This document shows, piece after piece, positions 6,296 through 12,003 of a stretch of DNA of 12,003 nt; the first letter of the stretch is position 1; every line of letters begins with the position of its first letter. The position numbers and the translations under genes were made by a program. The stretch is from Methanosphaera sp. GTDB lineage: Archaea; Methanobacteriota; Methanobacteria; Methanobacteriales; Methanobacteriaceae. The stretch spans positions 1-12,003 of the forward strand of contig DUHK01000120.1 of the NCBI GenBank assembly GCA_013330915.1, given 5' to 3'. The notes beneath the pieces were generated by a model that was given only the letters and a program-made list of their open reading frames with translations, was not told the DNA's origin and made no database searches.

Positions 6296-6853
6296 TTAAA
6301 AATTAGTTTCTGTTTGACTTAATGTTTTCCATTTTTTATCTTTTTCTGAAAGAATTATTTCATCTATGTCATCAATTGGCCAATCAATACCTATTTCTGG
6401 ATCATCCCATTTTATTCCACCCTCATCATCAGGTTTGTAAAAATCAGTACATTTATATGTGAACTCTGCAGAATCTGATAATACTACGAAACCATGTGCA
6501 AATCCTTCGGGAATGTAAAACTGTTTCTTGTTTTCTTCTGATAAAATTACGCCTTCCCATTTACCATAGGTAGGTGAATCCTTTCTCAAATCAACAGCCA
6601 CATCAAAAACTTCACCACTGATTACCCTTACAAGTTTACCTTGTGGCTGGGTGTACTGGAAATGTAAACCTCTGAGAACGCCTTTTTTACTTTTTGACTG
6701 ATTGTCCTGAACAAACTCAACATCCAGACCGTTTTCACTGAAGACTTCCTTATGGTATGTTTCCATAAAATATCCCCTGTTGTCTCCAAATACCTGTGGT
6801 TCAATTATATAAACGCCGTCAATACTAGTTTTGTTAAATTTAAAATCTGCCAT
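6296..6853 (-). CDS. rmlC: dTDP-4-dehydrorhamnose 3,5-epimerase
   Basis: A 185-residue cytoplasmic cupin enzyme, the usual length for RmlC (also called RfbC). It epimerises dTDP-4-keto-6-deoxyglucose at C3 and C5 on the way to dTDP-L-rhamnose. The family motifs occur in order: GDNRGYFMETY (23-33), FVQDNQSKS (47-55), GVLRGLHFQ (58-66) with the catalytic His64 and substrate-contacting Arg61, PQGKLVRV with Lys73, DVAVDLR (84-90), IPEGFAHGF (114-122), and FTYKCTDFY (131-139) with the conserved tyrosines. AGAGGA about 6 bases before the ATG supports the start. rmlA, rmlB and rmlD are not in the window, so the pathway must be completed elsewhere. It diverges from glf across 108 bases and converges with gshA. 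Confidence 0.95.
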   Translation of the reverse strand: MADFKFNKTSIDGVYIIEPQVFGDNRGYFMETYHKEVFSENGLDVEFVQDNQSKSKKGVLRGLHFQYTQPQGKLVRVISGEVFDVAVDLRKDSPTYGKWEGVILSEENKKQFYIPEGFAHGFVVLSDSAEFTYKCTDFYKPDDEGGIKWDDPEIGIDWPIDDIDEIILSEKDKKWKTLSQTETNF

Positions 6854-6961
6854 ATAATTCCTCTTAATAATTCTGATATTATATATTTAATTATTAATCT
6901 TTAAAATTTATTACTTTAAAAAAACATAATTTTAAACATAATATATTAAAGGGATATCAAT
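6854..6961. promoter_or_regulatory. Shared divergent promoter region of rmlC and glf
   Basis: These 108 bases are almost pure AT. They hold TATA-like runs TTATATATTT (about 6878-6888) and AATATATTA (about 6940-6948), either of which could serve one or both strands. glf has an AAAGGGAT ribosome binding site ending about 7 bases before its ATG at 6962. Which box serves which gene cannot be settled by eye. Confidence 0.4.
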
Positions 6962-8065
6962 ATGAAATACGATTATTTAATAGTAGGATCAGGATTGTTT
7001 GGTTCTATATTCGCATATGAAATGAATAAAATAGGAAAAAAATGTCTAGTTATAGAAAAAAGAGATCACATTGGTGGAAACATCTACACCAAAAAAGAGG
7101 AAAACATCAATGTACATAAATACGGTGCACACATCTTCCACACAAGCGATAAAAATGTATGGGAATATATAAACCAATTCACAGAATTCAATAACTTCAT
7201 TAACTCACCGGTTGCAGTATATGAAGACAAGATGTACAACCTACCATTCAACATGAACACATTTTATCAGATGTGGGGTACAAAAACACCTGCAGAAGCA
7301 ATTGCAAAAATAGAAGAACAAAAAGCAGAAGCAAACATTACCGAACCTCAAAATCTGGAAGAACAGGCCATTAGTCTCGTTGGACCTGACATTTACACTA
7401 AACTCATTAAGGGATACACCGAAAAACAATGGGGAAAGGACTGTCGTGACCTGCCTGCATTCATTATAAAAAGATTACCTGTACGATTGACATTTGATAA
7501 TAATTACTTCAACGACAGATACCAGGGAATACCATTAGACGGATATACCACAGTTATTGAACAGATGCTCGACGGAATTGAAGTGAAACTGAATACTGAT
7601 TTCTTCGAAGACCGTGAAAAATGGGAAAATATTGCTGATAAAATTGTTTTCACCGGAATGATAGACCAATACTATGATTACCAATTCGGCAGACTGGAAT
7701 ACAGAGGACTTAAATTTGAGACCGAAACACTTGATATGGAAAACTATCAGGGAAATGCAGTAATAAACTACACGGAAAGACAAATTCCATACACCCGTAT
7801 AATCGAACATAAACACTTTGAAGGATCTGAAAGCCCTAAAACCATAGTAACAAAAGAATATCCTGCACAATGGAATCCTGGAGATGAAGCATATTATCCT
7901 GTAAACAACGATAAAAACAATGAAATTTATGCTAAATATGAAGAACTTGCTTCAAAAGAAGAAAATATAATATTTGGTGGTAGATTAGGTACTTACAAAT
8001 ACTATGATATGTGGAAAATCATAGACGAAGCATTGAAATGTGTAGAAGAGGAAAAAAAGGATTAA
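6962..8065 (+). CDS. glf: UDP-galactopyranose mutase
   Basis: A 367-residue cytoplasmic flavoenzyme interconverting UDP-galactopyranose and UDP-galactofuranose, the donor for Galf-containing surface glycans. The N-terminal FAD-binding Rossmann motif is GSGLFG (9-14), with the ribose-binding glutamate in VIEKRDHIGGN (30-40). Family signatures follow: YGAHIFHT (54-61), GYTEKQWG (151-158), the substrate region RLPVRLTFDNNY (171-182) with YQGIPLDGY (187-195), and the closing GGRLGTYKYYDMW that contributes FAD and substrate contacts. Length and motif set are complete. The start is supported by AAAGGGAT 7 bases upstream. The gene faces the GT4/flippase genes across 195 AT-rich bases and probably supplies the same glycan. 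A hairpin with the stop codon in its 5' arm ends it. Confidence 0.97.
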   Translation: MKYDYLIVGSGLFGSIFAYEMNKIGKKCLVIEKRDHIGGNIYTKKEENINVHKYGAHIFHTSDKNVWEYINQFTEFNNFINSPVAVYEDKMYNLPFNMNTFYQMWGTKTPAEAIAKIEEQKAEANITEPQNLEEQAISLVGPDIYTKLIKGYTEKQWGKDCRDLPAFIIKRLPVRLTFDNNYFNDRYQGIPLDGYTTVIEQMLDGIEVKLNTDFFEDREKWENIADKIVFTGMIDQYYDYQFGRLEYRGLKFETETLDMENYQGNAVINYTERQIPYTRIIEHKHFEGSESPKTIVTKEYPAQWNPGDEAYYPVNNDKNNEIYAKYEELASKEENIIFGGRLGTYKYYDMWKIIDEALKCVEEEKKD

Positions 8066-8095
8066 ACAATATTTAATCCAACAACTATTTTTTTT
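8059..8095 (+). terminator. Hairpin plus T8 ending glf, stop codon within the stem
   Basis: GGATTAAA (8059-8066) pairs perfectly with TTTAATCC (8072-8079) around CAATA. T8 follows at 8088-8095. The TAA stop (8063-8065) is in the 5' arm. Confidence 0.7.
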
Positions 8096-8240
8096 ACTGA
8101 AAACATATTATTATTTAATTATCTTTAACAAAACTCTTTTTCCATTTATAAAAATAATAAATATAAGCGTTTTATGTTACAAAATAAGAAATAATATTTC
8201 ATAAAATATTTAAAAATAGATGATTAGTAAAAATACTAAA

Positions 8241-8260
8241 AAAAGAATATTGAAAAAAAA
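8241..8260 (-). terminator. Oligo-T tracts just after the GT4 gene
   Basis: On the minus strand, T8 follows within three bases of the stop codon (8253-8260 region), then a second T7 tract near 8238-8244. A weak 6-bp hairpin, TTAGTA (8224-8229) with TACTAA (8234-8239), lies beyond. The rest of 8096-8240 shows only AT-rich sequence with no gene I can support. Confidence 0.5.
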
Positions 8261-9385
8261 TTAATTAAATAAGCTTTCATAAGCTTTGTTTAATTTGGCA
8301 CCGATAACTTCCTTCGTATAATTATTTTTATTCTCCAATCCTTCGATTTGTAATTTTTTAATTAACTCGTCGTCACCCAGAATTCGCTGGATTTGGGAAG
8401 CTAACTGCTCATAATCTTTTGGTTCATAGAACAATCCACCCTTTTGTCCACTTGATTCAACAACCGGTGGAATTCTTGCTGCAACAAATGGTGTTTTCAG
8501 GGATTGTGCTTCGATTATGACTATTCCAAATCCTTCCACTATACTTGGAAGACAAAAAATGTCTGATGAATTAACTACCTTCATCACATCATCATGCTCT
8601 TCCACAAATCCAAGAAATTCAACGTTGTCTTCAAGATTTAATTGAGTGGTTAAATTCTTAAGTTTTTCTTCCTCCGGACCGGTACCTATGATCTTACATT
8701 GTATGTCAGGAATTTCCTGTTTAATGATATTGACGGCTTTTATCAAATCATTTACCCTTTTATATTCCACCAGCCTTGCAACACAGGAGATTGTTGGTTT
8801 GGAGTAGTGTTCTGATTCTACTTGAGGAAAGTCGACAATGTTGTGAACAGTAATTGTTTTTGAATTGTCAACATACTTGTTTAAGTTATTTCTTGTGTAA
8901 TCTGAAACTGCCACATAAAGATCAATATCTTTTTTGAAGATATAACGTTCAAGAATTTCACCAAAAAGTCCGGTTATACCCATATTTTTTGTCCACTCAC
9001 CTATCCATACATCATGGTATCTTAGGGCTACTTTGGAGTTAAGTTTTTCTGCAAGTTTGTAAGCGACAGGATAGGTTATGAAATTATAACCAATTACAAG
9101 GTCAACATCTCCAAGGATTTCATGCTTGTTGAGAGCATCCTTCATAAATTTCAGGCGACTGGTAAAGGATCCTTTCTGAACATATCCCCTGTCATCTCCA
9201 CAACATATCACATGTACATCTTGTATGTTGAATTCGTCAAGTTCGCCCTCTTTTGAGGTGAGAACAGTAACATTATGAAATTTAGAAAGTTCCAAAGCCT
9301 CATTATAACAGCAGACTTCCACTCCACCCTTGATGTCTAAACTTTCACTGTGTGGAAAATATTCCGTAACTATACAAATATTCAT
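8261..9385 (-). CDS. GT4-family glycosyltransferase
   Basis: A 374-residue GT-B fold retaining glycosyltransferase (PF13439/PF00534 type) acting at the cytoplasmic face of the membrane on a lipid-linked glycan. The N-terminal half begins MNICIVTEYFPHSES with a Gly-rich acceptor loop, KGGVEVCCYNEA (19-30). The C-terminal donor domain has CVARLVEYKR (201-210), IIGTGPEEEKL (232-242) and the EX7E pair E284 and E292 in EGFGIVIIE, the mark of this family. Donor and acceptor cannot be told from sequence. The gene starts 11 bases after the flippase stop, with TAGGAGGG as ribosome binding site, so it is translated with the flippase from one transcript. T tracts follow the stop. Confidence 0.93.
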   Translation of the reverse strand: MNICIVTEYFPHSESLDIKGGVEVCCYNEALELSKFHNVTVLTSKEGELDEFNIQDVHVICCGDDRGYVQKGSFTSRLKFMKDALNKHEILGDVDLVIGYNFITYPVAYKLAEKLNSKVALRYHDVWIGEWTKNMGITGLFGEILERYIFKKDIDLYVAVSDYTRNNLNKYVDNSKTITVHNIVDFPQVESEHYSKPTISCVARLVEYKRVNDLIKAVNIIKQEIPDIQCKIIGTGPEEEKLKNLTTQLNLEDNVEFLGFVEEHDDVMKVVNSSDIFCLPSIVEGFGIVIIEAQSLKTPFVAARIPPVVESSGQKGGLFYEPKDYEQLASQIQRILGDDELIKKLQIEGLENKNNYTKEVIGAKLNKAYESLFN

Positions 9386-9391
9386 TCAAAT

Positions 9392-9399
9392 CCCTCCTA
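9392..9399 (-). promoter_or_regulatory. Ribosome binding site of the GT4 gene overlapping the flippase stop codon
   Basis: Read on the minus strand, TAGGAGGG contains both the TAG stop of the flippase gene and the GGAGG site about 8 bases before the GT4 ATG. Ribosomes ending one gene are placed to start the next. Confidence 0.75.
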
Positions 9400-10839
9400 C
9401 CTGTTTTTTATCTGTTCCAACAATCCAAAGATAATTTCCCTGTCTTCCTTGTTAATTGCTCCTGTAACAAACAATGCCACCACATATACAATCACTGCTA
9501 TAACCACACCTATTAGGAAGGGTATATGGAAATATACAAGAATTGCACCCATTATAATATTTGCCAATATTACCTGCAGTATAGGTTTAATGGATGATGT
9601 TGCATCCAGTTTAAATTCCGTATCCCTTAGTGAATACAACATTAAAATCAATACCACAATCTCAGTCAGAACCGATGTGATACTGGCACCCACATATGAA
9701 TACTGTGAAATCAGAATCACGTTTGATATGACACTGAAAATTGCACCCACCATCACGACCTTTGTTACAAAGAACTGTTTGTTTATGGCTCCAAGGAGCG
9801 TTGAAGATGTTCCACTTAGGAACATGAAAATTGCAGCCCATATCAGGATGCTCAAACATATTGTACCATCCAAGTATTGTGGACCGAATACCAATCTCAT
9901 TATGTCAGCAGAATATATGAATGTTCCAACAGCTATTGGAAAAGACAGGATTAACATATATTTCATGAATTTTTTATATAATTGTGCCAATTTTTCCTTA
10001 TCATCAACAAATAACTGACTCATTACCGGAAATACTGCATTTGACAACAATATGAACATGGCTGAAAGAACCAGCAGGAGTTTTTGTGCTGAACTGAACA
10101 ATCCAACAGCAACACTCCCTGATACGAATGTCAATATGATTGCAGCTATCCAGAAATAAATTGAAGTGAATACATTGGTTATACCAAATGGAATACCATT
10201 AATTATTAACTCCTTTATGAAATCCTTGCTAAAATCATATACAAATTTAGGATAATGTCTGATTTTAATTGCAGAACATAATAAGAATGAAATGAACATT
10301 GCAATAGGATATGCTGCGGCAATCCAAACAACATTGTATCCCAGATAGATAAAAATCAATGCTATTACAAAAACACCCACATTATAAACCGTGTTTACAA
10401 TAGTCTGATAATGCATTTCTTCATTACTTTGATATAATGAGTAGTAAAAGGTTGTGAATGAATTAAATACCATGTACAATCCAACAACGACCATCACACC
10501 TAATGCCTCACCCTCAAAACCGCTCAATATCGAGAAAATCACATAGGCAATGAAAGTGATGACTGTCAGAATCAGACGTAAAACGTAAGCAGTTCCAAAG
10601 TATCTTGCGGTTAAATCATGATCCCTTGAAACCTTTTGTATAGCATATAATCCCAGTCCAAGATCACAAAATACTCCGAAAATACCGATTACAGATAATG
10701 CCGTTGAAATTAGTCCAAAATTATATGTTCCAAGATATCTTGCAGTGAACAATGTTAATAGAAACATCATGAAATTGCTGATAATACTTGTTATAAATAA
10801 AAATCCGGAATTTTTAACTACTCTTGTCGTGACTGTCAT
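9397..10839 (-). CDS. Wzx-type polysaccharide flippase (MOP superfamily)
   Basis: A 480-residue polytopic membrane protein with about 12-14 hydrophobic segments spread over its whole length. It is typical of the polysaccharide biosynthesis protein family (PF01943/PF13440), which moves lipid-linked oligosaccharides across the membrane. The N-terminal part is characteristic: VVKNSGFLFITSI, then ARYLGTYNFGLIS (33-45) and DLGLGLYAIQKVSRDHD. A middle amphipathic stretch, SQLFVDDKEKLAQLYKKF, is also usual. AAGGAT about 7 bases before the ATG supports the start. The upstream 246 bases hold its likely promoter (CATATATTATT on the minus strand near 10865-10878) and the end of the GMD-like gene. It is coupled to the GT4 gene downstream. 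The hydrophilic plus-strand reading across 9350-10018 is an antisense shadow. Confidence 0.93.
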   Translation of the reverse strand: MTVTTRVVKNSGFLFITSIISNFMMFLLTLFTARYLGTYNFGLISTALSVIGIFGVFCDLGLGLYAIQKVSRDHDLTARYFGTAYVLRLILTVITFIAYVIFSILSGFEGEALGVMVVVGLYMVFNSFTTFYYSLYQSNEEMHYQTIVNTVYNVGVFVIALIFIYLGYNVVWIAAAYPIAMFISFLLCSAIKIRHYPKFVYDFSKDFIKELIINGIPFGITNVFTSIYFWIAAIILTFVSGSVAVGLFSSAQKLLLVLSAMFILLSNAVFPVMSQLFVDDKEKLAQLYKKFMKYMLILSFPIAVGTFIYSADIMRLVFGPQYLDGTICLSILIWAAIFMFLSGTSSTLLGAINKQFFVTKVVMVGAIFSVISNVILISQYSYVGASITSVLTEIVVLILMLYSLRDTEFKLDATSSIKPILQVILANIIMGAILVYFHIPFLIGVVIAVIVYVVALFVTGAINKEDREIIFGLLEQIKNR

Positions 10840-11085
10840 GTGATATCCTTAAATTATTTGATAATAATAATATATGGTAATAATATTATTTTATTTTAAC
10901 CGTACTTGAAAAAATTTTAATGATGAGTAAACCTGATGAATAAATATTATGTAAAAAAAAGTTTAATTCATAAAAAAAATAGGTTAATATAAAATTAAGA
11001 CGTGAAAAAAGGAGAAAATATGAATAATTGTACCATGACAATTATTCAAGAATAATAAATCATATCACTTATGATTTTCTGATAT
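10840..11085. other. 246-base intergenic region between the GMD-like and flippase genes
   Basis: Read in the minus direction it holds the end of the GMD-like transcript (hairpin 11021-11048, then T6 at 11005-11010, T8 at 10972-10979 and T8 at 10953-10960), then the flippase promoter with a TATA-like run near 10865-10878. The repeated T tracts suggest efficient termination before a separate promoter. I see no gene here apart from an 11-codon reading (11020-11055) that overlaps the hairpin and is not supported. Confidence 0.5.
11005..11048 (-). terminator. 11-bp hairpin plus T tract after the GMD-like gene
   Basis: TGAATAATTGT (11021-11031) and ACAATTATTCA (11038-11048) pair perfectly around a 6-base loop. 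On the minus strand CTCC and T6 (11005-11010) follow, then further T8 tracts. It is the longest perfect stem in the window. Confidence 0.65.
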
Positions 11086-12003
11086 TTATTGGTTGTTTGT
11101 GTCACTGAAGTATTCCAACTGGTCATCGATTATGTCTGTTAGTACATGTTGGTTTTTTACGCCGAGTTTTTGTATTTTTTCAGTGTTGGAAAATAGTATA
11201 GGTACTTCTGCAGGTCTGAATCTGGCAGGGTTGAATTCTATTTTAACTTTTCCATCATCTGTATCCACAATTATACCCTTATCTTCTATGTTGTATTGTA
11301 ACTCATCATTTAACATTAATGAATCTACTTTGGTCTTTTTGAAGGATACTCCGTAAAATTCATCATCATTAGATTCTGTAGGAGATTCAATTTTCTTATC
11401 CCCATTGCAGGTTGCAATGCTGTTTACTGTTTTTCCACTACGTTCCAAACTTAACAAAATATAACTTAATATGGAGTTTGTTCTCATGGATCCCTGATTG
11501 TATGATTCACCCGATTTACCCTTGGTGGCCAGTGCCATGTATCCGTTTACAATATCGTTTACGTGTGTCCAATCACGGAAAGCATTGACGTTTCCTATGA
11601 CTATCCTATCAGTCAAACCCATTTTAAGTTGCATAACCTGATTTGTGATAACACTCGTTACAAACATTTTTCCACGACCAGCACCTTCATGGTTAAATGC
11701 ACGTGAAACTACTGTGTCCATACCATAGGAATGATAATAATTTCTGCAAAGGTATTCACCATAAACCTTTGAAACAGCATAAGGACTCATAGGCCTTAAC
11801 GGATTCGTTTCAGAAATTGGCAATTCATTAATAATTCCATCTTCTATATCAGGGAAAATATTTCCATACTGCTTTTTAGCATTTTCATACTGCTCCTGAG
11901 ATGAAAATACCAAACCATATTCCTCACTGGAACCTGCAAACACCAATTTCGAATCATTATCACAAATTCTCAATGCTTCCAAAAGATTATTAGTACCCTT
12001 GGA
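11086..12003 (-). CDS. GDP-mannose 4,6-dehydratase-like sugar-nucleotide dehydratase (5' partial)
   Basis: The minus-strand frame is open to the window edge (SKGTNNLLEALRIC at the edge), so about the first 100 residues, including the NAD-binding Gly motif, are missing; the TTG at 11982 is not the start. The visible 305 residues belong to the extended SDR superfamily: FAGSSEEYGL (serine/acid active-site strand), SPYAVSKVYGEYL with the YxxxK catalytic pair, and FNHEGAGRGKMFVTSVI, LGN-like IGNVNAFRDWTHVNDIV and FNPARFRPAEVPIL, all close to GDP-mannose 4,6-dehydratase. The product would be GDP-4-keto-6-deoxymannose, precursor of GDP-rhamnose, fucose or related sugars. About 26 extra residues sit between YGLVF and ELPISE, and about 30 more before DKGIIVD, relative to E. 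coli Gmd. A related NDP-sugar epimerase is the alternative. Confidence 0.85.
   Translation of the reverse strand, partial: SKGTNNLLEALRICDNDSKLVFAGSSEEYGLVFSSQEQYENAKKQYGNIFPDIEDGIINELPISETNPLRPMSPYAVSKVYGEYLCRNYYHSYGMDTVVSRAFNHEGAGRGKMFVTSVITNQVMQLKMGLTDRIVIGNVNAFRDWTHVNDIVNGYMALATKGKSGESYNQGSMRTNSILSYILLSLERSGKTVNSIATCNGDKKIESPTESNDDEFYGVSFKKTKVDSLMLNDELQYNIEDKGIIVDTDDGKVKIEFNPARFRPAEVPILFSNTEKIQKLGVKNQHVLTDIIDDQLEYFSDTNNQ

Noticed and set aside
9350..10018. Plus-strand reading of 222 codons across the flippase and GT4 start
   Set aside because: It is antisense to a clear 480-residue flippase, has no recognisable domain, no ribosome binding site, and a Thr/Ile/Asn composition expected from reverse-reading membrane-segment codons.
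11020..11055. Eleven-codon reading (MNNCTMTIIQE) with GGAG five bases upstream
   Set aside because: Nearly all of it is the perfect 11-bp stem that terminates the GMD-like gene on the other strand, so the apparent start signal is likely chance.

Overview
The window looks like chromosomal DNA from a very AT-rich methanogenic archaeon of the Methanobacteriaceae; Methanosphaera is my best guess, Methanobrevibacter is possible. This rests on an archaeal-type PheRS beta chain of 559 residues, a COG2522-type archaeal HTH regulator, an aldo/keto reductase with a ferredoxin tail, TATA-like boxes, GGAGG-type ribosome binding sites, and genes ending in T tracts. The genus is inferred from general familiarity, not from a database search.

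Layout. (1) Positions 1-568, plus strand: the 3' end of a larger gene whose product ends in tandem 151-residue units. It probably belongs to a family of C-terminal repeats on surface-glycan enzymes and has an extraordinary block of codons ending only in A or C. (2) 637-4057, minus strand: three housekeeping or unknown genes, in transcription order a small His-rich membrane protein, pheT, and an aldo/keto reductase fused to a 2x[4Fe-4S] domain. (3) 4252-6210, plus strand: an HTH regulator with a zinc-finger-like tail, a perfect inverted repeat over its likely TATA box, and then a stand-alone gamma-glutamylcysteine synthetase (GshA). That enzyme is unusual in a methanogen and resembles the N-terminal half of bacterial GshF. 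(4) 6296-12003: surface-glycan genes. rmlC (minus) and glf (plus) diverge from a shared 108-bp region. To their right, on the minus strand, lie a GDP-mannose 4,6-dehydratase-like gene (5' end outside the window), a Wzx-type flippase and a GT4 glycosyltransferase; the last two are tightly coupled.

How the genes fit together. RmlC (dTDP-rhamnose precursor), Glf (UDP-galactofuranose) and the GMD-like enzyme (GDP-deoxyhexose precursor) would supply activated sugars. The GT4 enzyme would assemble a lipid-linked glycan and the flippase would export it. The repeat protein at the left edge may also act at the cell surface. The GshA/HTH pair is a separate unit, probably concerned with low-molecular-weight thiols.

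Non-coding structure. Most gene ends carry perfect inverted repeats with 6-11 bp arms, usually followed by T6-T8 tracts, and two of them include the stop codon in the 5' arm. No tRNA, rRNA, CRISPR array or insertion sequence was recognised. No gene-free stretch exceeds 300 bases; the longest is about 246 bases (10840-11085). The best candidates for something new are the GshA/regulator/operator unit, the codon-biased repeat protein and the His/Glu-rich membrane protein.
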